Shown one piece after another: positions 24,912 to 33,937 of a stretch of 64,000 nucleotides of DNA; within the stretch, counting starts at the first letter, position 1; each line of letters begins with the position of its first letter. The notes under the pieces are model-generated. The model did no database searches, was not told the origin of the DNA, and worked only from the letters and a program-made list of their open reading frames with translations. The position numbers and the translations under genes were made by a program. The DNA is from Chitinophaga flava (lineage in GTDB: Bacteria > Bacteroidota > Bacteroidia > Chitinophagales > Chitinophagaceae), in NCBI RefSeq assembly GCF_003308995.1, contig NZ_QFFJ01000001.1, forward strand, positions 62,001-126,000, in the 5' to 3' direction.

Positions 24912-26846
24912 ATGAACTGGCTGAAAAAGATATTTAAGAAATCACCGCAATGGATCAGCGAAGAAGAGCGACTGAAGATCATAGAACAATCCAGCAAGCA
25001 GGTATCACGCGGCGTATTTTTTGCCACCATTATTATCATTACTTCATTTCTGCCGGTATTTATGCTGACCGGCCAGGAAGGCAAACTGTTTCACCCGCTG
25101 GCCTATACGAAAACGTTCATCATGATCATGGACGCCCTGCTGGTGATCACGCTGGCGCCGGTGCTCATCTCCTTCTTCATGAAAGGCAAATTCAGACCCG
25201 ACAATGCCAATCCGGTCAACAGAATACTGGAACGTATATACGAACCCGTGATCAAAGGGGTATTAAAATGGCGTAAAACCACCATCGCTATCAACGTGAT
25301 CGCGCTGGTGATCACCATCCCGCTGCTGAAAAGCCTCGGCAGCGAATTTATGCCACCGCTGGATGAGCAGAGCATTCTGTTTATGCCGGTCACCCTCCCC
25401 GATATCTCCAACGCAGAAGCCAAAAGGATACTGCAGGTACAGGACAAAATCATCAAGTCGGTGCCCGAAGTGGAGAAAGTACTGGGTAAAGCTGGCCGTG
25501 CAAGCACCGCTACCGACAACTCTCCCATCAGCATGATAGAAACTATCATCATGCTGAAGCCTAAATCCAAATGGCGGGAAGGCAAAACCAAAAAAGACAT
25601 CATCGATGAGCTGGATGCCAAACTGCAGATACCCGGTGTTGTCAACGGCTGGACCCAGCCTATCATCAACCGTATCAACATGCTGGCTACCGGTATTCGT
25701 ACAGACGTTGGCGTGAAAGTATATGGTCAACAGCTGGACACTATTGCCGCTGTTTCCGAAAGGGTAAAACAGGCCCTGGAAGGCACCGTTGGTATCACCG
25801 ACCTGTATGTGGAACCCGTTACCGGCGGTAAATACCTCGATATCACCGTACGCCGCGCCGATCTGGCCCGCTATGGCCTCAACGTAGACGACGTGAACCA
25901 AACCGTAGAAACCGCGCTGGGCGGCTCTCCTATCGGCAACACCATCGAAGGAAGACAACGTTTTTCTATCAGTGTACGCCTGGCACAGGACTACCGCAAC
26001 AGTGTGGAACGTATCCGCCGTATCCCCCTCATGTCGGCTTCTATGGGAGAAGTACCACTGTCATCCGTTGCAGACGTGAAGTTCACCGACGGCCCACCCA
26101 TGATCACCTCAGAAAACGCCATGCTCCGCGGTGCAGTACTGTTTAATGTACGCGGCCGCGACCTGGGCAGCACGGTAAAAGAAGCCATCGACAAAATGGG
26201 TAAAGCACAGGGCGTTCTGCCACAGGGATATTATCTCGAATGGAGCGGCCAGTACGAAAACCTTATCCGTGGCCAGCAAACACTGCTGTGGATTGCGCCG
26301 GTAGTGCTGATCATCATTTTCTTCTCACTTTACTTCGCGTTCCATTCTATCCGCGAAGCCTTCCTGAGCCTCATCACCGTACCATTTGCCCTTATCGGTG
26401 GCGCCTATATGATTTATTTCTGGGGCGTCAATCTCTCTGTGGCCGTGGCCGTAGGCTTTATCGCTCTTTTCGGTATCGCCGTGGAAACAGGTATCGTGAT
26501 GGTCATCTACCTGAATGATGCCATGCAGCAGCTGGTAAAACAGAAAGGTAACAGTTCAGCTACCATCACGCGTGATGATCTGCGCGAACATGTGATATAC
26601 GGCGCAGCCAAAAGGCTCAGACCCAAACTGATGACCGTATGCGTGTCACTGTTCGGGTTGGTGCCCGTACTGTGGGCCAGCGGCGTAGGTACAGACGTGA
26701 TGAAGCCCATCGTACTACCCATGATCGGCGGAGTACTCACCTCTTCTACCCACATCCTGCTGGTGACCCCGCTGATCTTCCTAATGACAAAAGAATATGA
26801 ATTGCGTAAGCACGGAAAACTGGAGATTCATGAAGTACATCATTAA
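24912..26846 (+). CDS. Heavy-metal RND efflux pump CusA-like, C-terminal part
   Basis: 644 aa from the ATG at 24912, one base after the upstream stop. The frame is open from 24843, which also allows a frameshift join. It begins with a basic amphipathic stretch (NWLKKIFKK), then EERLKIIEQSSKQVSRGVFFATIIIITSFLPVFML (TM5), the second periplasmic half (SEFMPPLDEQSILFMPVTLPD, a hallmark CusA/CzcA segment) and TM7-TM12 with VGFIALFGIAVETGIVMVIYL. Together with the preceding part it makes a complete pump. Its stop overlaps the TolC gene start by 17 nt. Confidence 0.85.
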   Translation: MNWLKKIFKKSPQWISEEERLKIIEQSSKQVSRGVFFATIIIITSFLPVFMLTGQEGKLFHPLAYTKTFIMIMDALLVITLAPVLISFFMKGKFRPDNANPVNRILERIYEPVIKGVLKWRKTTIAINVIALVITIPLLKSLGSEFMPPLDEQSILFMPVTLPDISNAEAKRILQVQDKIIKSVPEVEKVLGKAGRASTATDNSPISMIETIIMLKPKSKWREGKTKKDIIDELDAKLQIPGVVNGWTQPIINRINMLATGIRTDVGVKVYGQQLDTIAAVSERVKQALEGTVGITDLYVEPVTGGKYLDITVRRADLARYGLNVDDVNQTVETALGGSPIGNTIEGRQRFSISVRLAQDYRNSVERIRRIPLMSASMGEVPLSSVADVKFTDGPPMITSENAMLRGAVLFNVRGRDLGSTVKEAIDKMGKAQGVLPQGYYLEWSGQYENLIRGQQTLLWIAPVVLIIIFFSLYFAFHSIREAFLSLITVPFALIGGAYMIYFWGVNLSVAVAVGFIALFGIAVETGIVMVIYLNDAMQQLVKQKGNSSATITRDDLREHVIYGAAKRLRPKLMTVCVSLFGLVPVLWASGVGTDVMKPIVLPMIGGVLTSSTHILLVTPLIFLMTKEYELRKHGKLEIHEVHH

Positions 26847-28104
26847 ATATATATACATCAAACCGCTGGTGATAGCGCTCTTTATCCTGGGCGCGCCGGT
26901 ACTGTCATTTGCACAACAAACACCGGTATTATCACTGCCCGGCATCCTGCAGAAAATTGACAGCAACAACGTGCTGCTGCAGTCTTACGGACTGAAAGCA
27001 GAGAGCTACAAACACAATGCAGCAGCAGCTACCGCCTGGATGGCACCTATGGTAGGCGTCGGCACCTTTATGACACCGTATCCCGGCCAGCAGGTGATGG
27101 ACGAGCGCGATAAAGGCAGCCTGATGCTGCAGCTGGAACAAGACATTCCTAATCCCGCCAAACTCGCCGCTAAAAAACGTTATATCGCCTCTCAGGGCAA
27201 TATCGAACTGGCTACCCGCGGTGTCACCCTCAACGAGTTGAAAGCACAGGCCAAAAGGTTGTACTTCAACTGGATCATCGCGCAGCAAAAAATAAAAGTG
27301 CTGCAGGAGAATGAAAAGATCATGCAGACCATGAAAAAGATTGAGGAAGTAAGATATCCATACAATCAGTCACAGTTGAGCGGTGTCTATAAAACCAATG
27401 CCAAACTGGAAGACAACCGCAACATGATCCGCATGCAGGAAGGCACCATCGCCAAAGCCCGTTCCTGGCTCAACAGCCTGATGAACGCACCCGGCAACCA
27501 GGCATTTGAGATTGACACCACTTACCAGCCGGTATTTGAACCAGCCGCCTCTTATGACACCGCCTCTCTGGCCGCCGTGCGCAAGGATGTCCTGAAAATG
27601 AATGAAAGCATCAGTTCCATGCAGCTGAATATTGAAAGCATGAAACGCGACAGAAAGCCGGATTTCAGGATTCGTTTTGATCATATGCAACCGCTGGGGG
27701 CCATGATGCCAAAGGCTTTCAGCGCTATGGGCATGATCAGCGTCCCCATAGTACCCTGGGCTTCCAAAATGTATAAGTCCGGTATCAAAGCCATGGAATA
27801 CAACGTGGCGGCTATGGAAAAAGAAAAGGCCGCCATGTTGCAGGAAACCCAGGGCATGCTGTATGGTATGCAGTACGAGATCCGCACCATGCAGCAGCGC
27901 ATCGCAGCCATGGAAGATAAAATCGTGCCTTCCCTACGGCAAACGCTGGACGCCAGTTTCCTCAACTATCAGGAAAATAAAATGACGCTGAGTAATGTGA
28001 TCGACTCCTGGGAAGCACTGACAATGATGCAATCCGGCATACTGGATGAAAAATTGAAACTCTATGAAATGATCGTGGATTATGAAAAACAGCTATATCG
28101 TTAA
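26830..28104 (+). CDS. TolC family outer-membrane efflux protein (CusC-like)
   Basis: 424 aa from the ATG at 26830, chosen for its signal peptide (IKPLVIALFILGAPVLSFAQQ). Long helices with two repeated TolC-like units; the YNQSQLSGVYKTNAKLEDNRNM stretch resembles the 'G..s..d.l.a...l' helix of outer-membrane factors. It is unusually Met-rich (many Met between residues 180 and 400, including MQQRIAAMEDK), which suits a copper/silver channel. It overlaps cusA by 17 nt and the adaptor gene by 23 nt, so translation is probably coupled. Confidence 0.85.
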   Translation: MKYIIKYIYIKPLVIALFILGAPVLSFAQQTPVLSLPGILQKIDSNNVLLQSYGLKAESYKHNAAAATAWMAPMVGVGTFMTPYPGQQVMDERDKGSLMLQLEQDIPNPAKLAAKKRYIASQGNIELATRGVTLNELKAQAKRLYFNWIIAQQKIKVLQENEKIMQTMKKIEEVRYPYNQSQLSGVYKTNAKLEDNRNMIRMQEGTIAKARSWLNSLMNAPGNQAFEIDTTYQPVFEPAASYDTASLAAVRKDVLKMNESISSMQLNIESMKRDRKPDFRIRFDHMQPLGAMMPKAFSAMGMISVPIVPWASKMYKSGIKAMEYNVAAMEKEKAAMLQETQGMLYGMQYEIRTMQQRIAAMEDKIVPSLRQTLDASFLNYQENKMTLSNVIDSWEALTMMQSGILDEKLKLYEMIVDYEKQLYR

Positions 28105-29275
28105 TATCATACCCGCCATGGCCGTGGCCATACTGGCGCTGGCAGCCTGCAAGAGCAAGACAGCCCATACCCACAGTGCCGGGCATGCACAGGGCACCGA
28201 CAGCAGCGTTGCTGCACTGACACAGCCTGTCAACGCCCGCGTGATCGCCACCATTCCGGTGATCAAAGCGGAGAGTGGTACCCGTATCTATACATCCGAA
28301 GTGAGCGGAGTGATCACCTACGATACCCGCCGTCAAACCAGTATTGCCAGCCGTGTAGGCGGCCGCATAGAAAGGCTGCTGATTAAATACAACTACCAGC
28401 CGGTGAAACAGGGACAGCTGATTATGGAGATCTATTCTCCGGAACTGGCCGCCGCTCAGCGTGAACTGCTGCTAGTGGCCCGCCAGGGTGATCAGCTGTT
28501 ATCAGCTGCACGTCAACGGTTACAGCTGCTAGGCATGCAAACGGCGCAGATAGACCAGGTCCTGAGAACAGGAAATATCCTTTACCGCATTCCTGTATAT
28601 AGTAACAGTAACGGCTATATCCTGGAAAAGACCAGCAGTGCTTCCACCACAGCACCGGCACCTGCCGCGGCGCCCGCAGGCGATGGTATGAACAGCATGG
28701 GAGGCGGCAGTGCACCTTCCGCTGCACCCGCCACAGCAACAGCAGCGGCCACCACGCCGGTCATGCTGCGGGAAGGACAGTATGTCAGCGCCGGACAATC
28801 ACTCTTCACCATCTATCAGGCTGATAATCTTGTTGCAGAATTTTCCTTCCCATCTCAACTGGCTTCCAGGCTCAAACTGCAGCAACAGCTGCTCTTTTAT
28901 CCTACCCACGATAAAGCTGCCATGCAACCCGGTACCATCGGACTTATTGAGCCAGTCTTCCGCAATGGCCAGAACTTCACGCTGGTAAGGGTATACCTCG
29001 GCAGTCATCATTTCCGCGCAGGGCAGCTGCTGACCGGCCACATACCCCTCGTTTACAACGAAGGATGGTGGCTGCCTAAAAAAGCAATATATCATTCCGG
29101 TAATAATACGATGGTGTTCCGCAAAACACAGGGCGCCTTTGTACCTGTAACGGTAGAAACAGGAGCCACTGTAGCAGAGATGGTCCAGATCAAAACACCA
29201 ATCGCCGACTGGGAAATAGCTTCCAACGCGGCCTACCTGGTAGACAGCGAAAGCTTCATCAAAACAAATCCTTAA
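28082..29275 (+). CDS. RND efflux periplasmic adaptor, CusB-like lipoprotein (first)
   Basis: 397 aa. Lipoprotein signal (VAILALAACKSK, Cys about 22). Membrane-fusion-protein layout: TRIYTSEVSGVITYDTRRQTSIASRVGGRIERLLI (first barrel half), a short hairpin with EIYSPELAAAQRELL (about 116-131), a low-complexity Ala/Pro/Ser insert (about 187-225), then the barrel and membrane-proximal parts. A His-rich start (THSHSAGH-like) after the lipid Cys may bind metal. It is the first of two adaptors in the operon, probably forming a mixed trimer-of-dimers with the next. Confidence 0.85.
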   Translation: MKNSYIVNIIPAMAVAILALAACKSKTAHTHSAGHAQGTDSSVAALTQPVNARVIATIPVIKAESGTRIYTSEVSGVITYDTRRQTSIASRVGGRIERLLIKYNYQPVKQGQLIMEIYSPELAAAQRELLLVARQGDQLLSAARQRLQLLGMQTAQIDQVLRTGNILYRIPVYSNSNGYILEKTSSASTTAPAPAAAPAGDGMNSMGGGSAPSAAPATATAAATTPVMLREGQYVSAGQSLFTIYQADNLVAEFSFPSQLASRLKLQQQLLFYPTHDKAAMQPGTIGLIEPVFRNGQNFTLVRVYLGSHHFRAGQLLTGHIPLVYNEGWWLPKKAIYHSGNNTMVFRKTQGAFVPVTVETGATVAEMVQIKTPIADWEIASNAAYLVDSESFIKTNP

Positions 29276-29278
29276 AGC

Positions 29279-30502
29279 ATGGAAAGAAAACAATTCATAC
29301 GCTCTATAGCCATCGTTTCCCTGGTACCGGCCCTGTTGCTGGCAGCCTGCAAGGAAACAGGCAAAAAAGCTGCTGAGGCAGGCAAACAACAAACGTTCAC
29401 CTGCCCCATGCACCCGCAGATCGTACAAAACAAACCCGGTACCTGCCCTATCTGCGGCATGGACCTGGTACCTTTCGACAAAAACAACAAAGACGTAGCC
29501 CTCACCCTCGACAACAGCCAGATAGCGCTTGCCAATATCACCACGGTAACCATCGGTGCAGGCAACCTGGCCGGCTTCAAACAACTCAACGGCCGCCTGG
29601 TCACCGACCCAGAGAAAACAACCGTCATCTCCAGCCGCGTACCTGGTCGCGTGGAAACACTGTATGTCCGGGAAACAGGCGTCAGGGTCAGCAAAGGACA
29701 ACCTTTGTACCGCATCTATTCCGAACAGCTGGCTTCCCTGCAACAGGAATACCTGCTGGCAGTAGCGCAGGTCAAACAGTTTCCGGATGATGCCCGCTTT
29801 GCGCAGATAGAAAAAGGTGCGCGACAGAAACTCCAGCTGTACGACCAGTCAGATGCCGCTATTCAACAGCTGCTGCAATCACAGAAAGTAAATCCCTATG
29901 TAACCTATCCTGCCACGCAAAGCGGCATGGTTTCCGAACTGTCAGTCACCGAAGGACAGTATGTTTCCGAAGGTGGTGCAGTGATGCGCCTCGAAGGGTA
30001 TAATCAGTTGTGGGTAGAAGCCGATATCTATCCCGGAGAAGCAGAAGCTGTTCGTCCGGGCCAGACCGTAAAAGTACTCGTAGCAGGTTGGGAACAGGAA
30101 CCGCAGCAGATGACCATACAGTTCATCAATCCTGCCCTGCAGAGCGGCAGTCAGCTGATGCAGATACGCGGTACCATCCCCAACCCCGACAACCGCTGGC
30201 AGCCAGGGTTACAGGCCAACATCCTCCTGCCGGTGAAAAGTAAAAACGACGTACTGACGTTACCGGTAGACGCTGTCATCCGCGATGGTAAAGGAACACA
30301 TGTGTGGATAGAAAAAACCAAAGGTAAGTTTGAGCCACGCATCGTCACCACCGGCATGGAAAATTTTGATGCCGTGGAAATCGCAGACGGGCTGGAAGCC
30401 GGTGATAAAGTAGTCGTTACCGGTGCCTACCTTCTCTACAGCGAATACATCCTGAAAAAGGGCGCCGATCCATTGGCCTCCGCATCAGGCCATCATCACT
30501 GA
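29279..30502 (+). CDS. RND efflux periplasmic adaptor with heavy-metal-binding domain (second)
   Basis: 407 aa lipoprotein (signal ending LLLAACKE). Immediately after the anchor is a heavy-metal-binding domain, FTCPMHPQIVQ with TCPICGMDLVPF (about 39-65), the YHS-like 'CPMHP...CPiCGM.L' pattern. The adaptor body follows: VISSRVPGRVETLYVRETG, a hairpin with IYSEQLASLQQEYLLA, and VWIEKTKGKFEPRIVTTG. It starts 3 bp after the first adaptor. The HMBD probably takes Cu+/Ag+ from periplasmic donors and passes it to the pump. Confidence 0.9.
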   Translation: MERKQFIRSIAIVSLVPALLLAACKETGKKAAEAGKQQTFTCPMHPQIVQNKPGTCPICGMDLVPFDKNNKDVALTLDNSQIALANITTVTIGAGNLAGFKQLNGRLVTDPEKTTVISSRVPGRVETLYVRETGVRVSKGQPLYRIYSEQLASLQQEYLLAVAQVKQFPDDARFAQIEKGARQKLQLYDQSDAAIQQLLQSQKVNPYVTYPATQSGMVSELSVTEGQYVSEGGAVMRLEGYNQLWVEADIYPGEAEAVRPGQTVKVLVAGWEQEPQQMTIQFINPALQSGSQLMQIRGTIPNPDNRWQPGLQANILLPVKSKNDVLTLPVDAVIRDGKGTHVWIEKTKGKFEPRIVTTGMENFDAVEIADGLEAGDKVVVTGAYLLYSEYILKKGADPLASASGHHH

Positions 30503-30535
30503 TATCTGCTTAGTTCATCATAAAATCAAATACAC

Positions 30536-31087
30536 ATGACCACCTTCCTCAAAGCAGGATTATCCGTTATGGCAGCCGCATTGCTGGCTGCCTGCGGCAA
30601 TAGTAAAACTGCTGCTCCCGACAAGCCCGATTCTTCCGGGCAACAGTCGGCGCCTGTTACCCAAGCCGCTAAACCTGCAGGACTGCAGCTTAAAGATGAT
30701 CAGCTGAACGCAGTATACCTGCAATATCAGCAGCTGTCGGCCGCCCTTATCAATGGCGACGAAGCAGCCGCAAGGATCGCCGCCAACGCGATAGAAGCCG
30801 GCGCCAAAGGCATCAGCGGCGCGGAGAAATTAGTGAGCACCGCCGCCGGTATCATGGCCGCACCCCACCTCGACGCACAACGCACCGCCTACGCCACCCT
30901 GAGCAACGACCTGATCACACTCGTGAAAAAGTCAGGCATCAGCAGCGGCTCCCTCTACATCGACTACTGCCCTATGGCCCTCAACGATAAAGGCGGCTAC
31001 TGGCTCAGCAACGATTCCGGCATCAAAAATCCCTACTTCGGGGATAAAATGCTCACCTGCGGGGAAGTAAAAGAAACCATTCAATAA
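30536..31087 (+). CDS. DUF3347 lipoprotein (first of pair)
   Basis: 183 aa lipoprotein (MAAALLAACGNS). A Lys/Pro/Gln-rich linker is followed by a DUF3347 helical domain: AVYLQYQQLSAALINGDEAAARIAANAI (about 62-89) and the C-terminal YCPMALNDKGGYWLSNDSG with KMLTCGEV. The conserved Cys-Pro-Met and final Cys may bind copper. DUF3347 proteins and domains recur with CusB-like adaptors in Bacteroidota. It lies 33 bp after the HMBD adaptor, in the same operon. Confidence 0.82.
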   Translation: MTTFLKAGLSVMAAALLAACGNSKTAAPDKPDSSGQQSAPVTQAAKPAGLQLKDDQLNAVYLQYQQLSAALINGDEAAARIAANAIEAGAKGISGAEKLVSTAAGIMAAPHLDAQRTAYATLSNDLITLVKKSGISSGSLYIDYCPMALNDKGGYWLSNDSGIKNPYFGDKMLTCGEVKETIQ

Positions 31088-31123
31088 TCATTCATCTTCA
31101 TCAATAACTACTCAATCATACGC

Positions 31124-31747
31124 ATGAAAACTATTATCATCAGCACCCTGGCACTGACTGCCATCACCTTCGCCGCCTGCAACAACAACCAGCCGGCAAC
31201 CTCCGAAACACAACACAGCGACAGCACCGCTGCCGCACATCATGAAACAGCTCCTGCAGAGAAAACACTGGCAACCGTAAAACCACAGTTCACCGATGTG
31301 AGCCCCGCTACCGCCACCGCCCTCAAAGCTGTAATAGACAGCTATCTCCAGCTGAAAAACGGTCTCGCTGCCGACGATGATGCAGCCACCGCCAAAGCCG
31401 CAGAAGCCATGAGCGCAGCACTCGCCAAAGTAGACGCCTCACAACTCACCCCTGAACAAAAGAAAATATACGCCGCCAACGAAGAAGACCTGAAAGAACA
31501 CGCCGAACATATCAGTAAAAATACCGGCAACATCGAACATCAGCGCGAACACTTCGCACAAATGAGCGAAGACATCTACGAGCTGGCAAAAGCCTTCGGC
31601 GGCGGACAACCACTCTACCACGCTCACTGCCCTATGTACAATAATAACAAAGGCGCCCTGTGGTTAAGCGAATCCTCCGAAATCAAAAACCCATACATGG
31701 GCGCAAAAATGGCCAATTGCGGCGTAATGGAAGAGCTGATCCAATAA
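31124..31747 (+). CDS. DUF3347 lipoprotein (second of pair)
   Basis: 207 aa, signal ALTAITFAAC with the lipid Cys about 19. A His-rich linker (QHSDSTAAAHHE) precedes the DUF3347 domain: VIDSYLQLKNGLAADDDAATAKAAEAM (about 66-92) and HCPMYNNNKGALWLSESSEIKNP with a late Cys (MANCGVM). It is a clear paralogue of the previous gene, with the same Cys-Pro-Met and C-terminal Cys, so a tandem duplication. It is the last gene of the copper/silver operon; a REP-like hairpin follows 7 bp after the stop. Confidence 0.82.
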   Translation: MKTIIISTLALTAITFAACNNNQPATSETQHSDSTAAAHHETAPAEKTLATVKPQFTDVSPATATALKAVIDSYLQLKNGLAADDDAATAKAAEAMSAALAKVDASQLTPEQKKIYAANEEDLKEHAEHISKNTGNIEHQREHFAQMSEDIYELAKAFGGGQPLYHAHCPMYNNNKGALWLSESSEIKNPYMGAKMANCGVMEELIQ

Positions 31748-31753
31748 CGGGTT

Positions 31754-31773
31754 CCCAGGGCTAAAGCCCTGGG
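31754..31773. repeat. REP-like palindrome, copy 4
   Basis: CCCAGGGCTAAAGCCCTGGG followed by CCATTTT. It is in inverse orientation to copy 5 at 31942-31961, about 170 bp away, an arrangement seen in bacterial REP pairs. It may also act as the 3' stem-loop of the copper operon mRNA. Confidence 0.78.
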
Positions 31774-31922
31774 CCATTTTGGATTGGATAAGACAGGGGT
31801 TTCGTTTTTCATTGATAGGAATTTTATAGTACTGAAGTCATTAATAGCCCGAGTCTATTTTATTAGATAAAACAGCGCATTCATTTTAACCAACAAATCA
31901 TATAAATAAAAACACCTCGTCT

Positions 31923-32390
31923 ATGCTAAAATCTAAAATAGCCCAGGGCTTCAGCCCTGGGATGCTATTAGCGATATTCGTAGTCATCCAGTTTTTCAGG
32001 CCTGCTAAAAATCAGGATAGCCAACAGGATGCCACACAGGATATTGCCACTATATATCCTATGCCTGACAGTGTACAGCATATGATGCAGCTCGCCTGTT
32101 ACGATTGTCATAGTAACCATACCCGGTATCCATGGTATGCAGAGATACAGCCGGTTGGCTGGCTGCTCAACAAACACGTACAGGAAGGAAGGCAGGAACT
32201 CAATTTTCAGGAGTATGGAAAATATTCGTTCAGGCGACAGCGTAATAAGCTCAAACGCATGAAGGAACAGATCACTGCCGGAAAGATGCCGTTGTCTTCG
32301 TATACCCTGCTGCATCCTGAAGCCCGGTTGACACCTGCACAAAAGCAGGCCATACTAACGTGGATAGATAGTACCCTTACGAAAATTTAA
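31923..32390 (+). CDS. Haem-binding-domain protein (c-type-haem-like CxxCH)
   Basis: 155 aa from the ATG at 31923, or 142 aa from the in-frame ATG at 31962. Residues 7-13 (AQGFSPG) are encoded by a REP-like palindrome, so the earlier start may be an accretion. The N-terminal membrane anchor MLLAIFVVIQFFRPAKNQ is the standard start of this Bacteroidota family, followed by ACYDCHSNHTRYPWYAEIQPVGWL (about 58-81) with a single CxxCH haem site, and a C-terminal helix (LTPAQKQAILTWID). Predicted periplasmic monohaem protein tethered to the inner membrane. Its electron partner is unknown. Confidence 0.88.
   Translation: MLKSKIAQGFSPGMLLAIFVVIQFFRPAKNQDSQQDATQDIATIYPMPDSVQHMMQLACYDCHSNHTRYPWYAEIQPVGWLLNKHVQEGRQELNFQEYGKYSFRRQRNKLKRMKEQITAGKMPLSSYTLLHPEARLTPAQKQAILTWIDSTLTKI
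31942..31961. repeat. REP-like palindrome, copy 5, inside coding sequence
   Basis: CCCAGGGCTTCAGCCCTGGG, the reverse orientation of copies 1 and 4, between the two possible starts of the haem-binding-domain gene and in frame with it. Confidence 0.85.
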
Positions 32391-32847
32391 ATACGCCGCA
32401 GATAAATACCAACAGCAGCAACAACAACTGCACAACATAAAACAAAGTGACTTTCCCTTTCATGGGGGCCAGGTCTGTATGGATTTCCTGGCCAGAGGCC
32501 GATGCTAGCAGGTGGGGCCTCATTTTCATTCCCAGTCGGCGGCCAACGAAGCCGTTGAGCACCAGCAGTAATAACAGTAACATTTTCACCCTGAACCAAA
32601 GCTGCTCGCCATAGACGCCATGTACCTGAGCCATCAAACTGATACCAGATAATAATAACAACAAAAATCCTATACCCATCATCATGGGAAACCTGGAGGT
32701 CAGATCTATGATGGCAGCGGCCTTCACACGGTCCTGCTGATATACCTGCCAGAAACGTCGATTGGCTAAAAACCCAGCTAGTACCAAGCCTGCCATCATG
32801 GCCAGCCCTGTAATATGTACCAGCAAACTTAATAAATACATGTTCAT
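32377..32847 (-). CDS. Four-helix membrane protein, CopD-like
   Basis: 156 aa with about four hydrophobic segments (4-26, 51-72, 86-104, 133-154). The first helix contains LLVHITGLAMMAGLVLAGFLANRRF, with His in the membrane, as in CopD or cytochrome-b561-like helices. A Gln/His-bearing second half (AQVHGVYGEQLWFRVK) follows. The family could not be fixed. It converges with the haem-binding-domain gene and overlaps its 3' end by 14 bp. A role in copper or haem handling is only suggested by context. Confidence 0.6.
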   Translation of the reverse strand: MNMYLLSLLVHITGLAMMAGLVLAGFLANRRFWQVYQQDRVKAAAIIDLTSRFPMMMGIGFLLLLLSGISLMAQVHGVYGEQLWFRVKMLLLLLLVLNGFVGRRLGMKMRPHLLASASGQEIHTDLAPMKGKVTLFYVVQLLLLLLVFICGVFKFS

Positions 32848-32955
32848 CGTCGAATGATTTTATGTGTACAAAGGTCTGCTGCACTTCCCTTTTCCGTTTA
32901 TATTAAAAGGAGCCATATTTATATCAAAAGGAATTAGATTTGTATAAAAAGCAAA

Positions 32956-33933
32956 ATGCCGCTCGATTGGGGAAATACCAACAATAACAAGGTGCCGCAT
33001 GTCAATACGATCATCCAGGATATCAATTCCCCACAGCTGAAGGAAGACAGTGCGGAACTATCCCTTCCGATTGGCCGGGCGAAGATGTCTCACTGGCAGT
33101 TTGATGGTATTCGTATGATCCACAGCGATTGGGTATATAATGACTGTAAGTCTATGACCTGGCAGGCAGACATCGACATCGTACATCTGCACTTCAACCT
33201 GAAAGGGCAATTTACGGTGTCCCCACTGGAAGGCCATATGCCCCTGCACTTTGCAGCCAACACACACAACATGCTGTATACCAATATGGGGGCCAGCACT
33301 ATGAAAAATGAAGAGCTGGAGGCTTCTCAGTTTATTCTTCAATTTACCCGTGATTCCTTTTTACAACTGACCGAACATTCCGACGAGGCGCTGCAACGTT
33401 TTGCGGATAAAGTGCTGAGCAGAAAAATCGGGACCCTGTCTCCTCAGAGCCTGCCCATCGATCTCTCCATGCAACAAAACATCAATTCCATCCTCCGTTG
33501 TAATTATCAAGGTGGCATCAAAAAAATGTTCCTTTTTTCCAAAGCCATAGAGATGCTGGTATTGCAGGCCGCCTCCTATCATCAAACTCATCATCATACT
33601 AACGCTGTCGTACGTACGCCCTATGACCGGGAGCGCCTACACTTTGTGCGGGACCACCTGTTGGAGAATCTGGAGAACCCTCCTACCCTGTCGGCCCTCG
33701 CCAGGATGGCCGGTCTTAATGAATACAAACTGAAGTATGGTTTTAAAGAACTCTTCAATACTACTGCCTTCGGCTTTGTGGCAGAACAACGCCTAGAACT
33801 GGCCCGTACCTACCTGCGGGATCAGCATAAGTCGGTAGGAGAAATTGCTACCATGCTGGGATACTCTTCCATACAGCATTTCAGCACGGCTTTTAAAAAG
33901 AAATTCGGATGCTCCCCTAACAAAGCAAGATAA
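32956..33933 (+). CDS. AraC family transcription regulator
   Basis: 325 aa. An N-terminal beta-rich ligand domain (about 25-150; HLHFNLKGQFTVSPLEGHMPLHF) and a C-terminal double helix-turn-helix (about 222-325): LSALARMAGLNEYKLKYGFKELFNTTAFGF and VGEIATMLGYSSIQHFSTAFKKKFGCSP, the AraC signature. Not linked to any recognised ligand. The following membrane protein and RND operon run in the same direction, so it may control them. Cytosolic DNA-binding protein. Confidence 0.92.
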   Translation: MPLDWGNTNNNKVPHVNTIIQDINSPQLKEDSAELSLPIGRAKMSHWQFDGIRMIHSDWVYNDCKSMTWQADIDIVHLHFNLKGQFTVSPLEGHMPLHFAANTHNMLYTNMGASTMKNEELEASQFILQFTRDSFLQLTEHSDEALQRFADKVLSRKIGTLSPQSLPIDLSMQQNINSILRCNYQGGIKKMFLFSKAIEMLVLQAASYHQTHHHTNAVVRTPYDRERLHFVRDHLLENLENPPTLSALARMAGLNEYKLKYGFKELFNTTAFGFVAEQRLELARTYLRDQHKSVGEIATMLGYSSIQHFSTAFKKKFGCSPNKAR

Positions 33934-33937
33934 GTTA

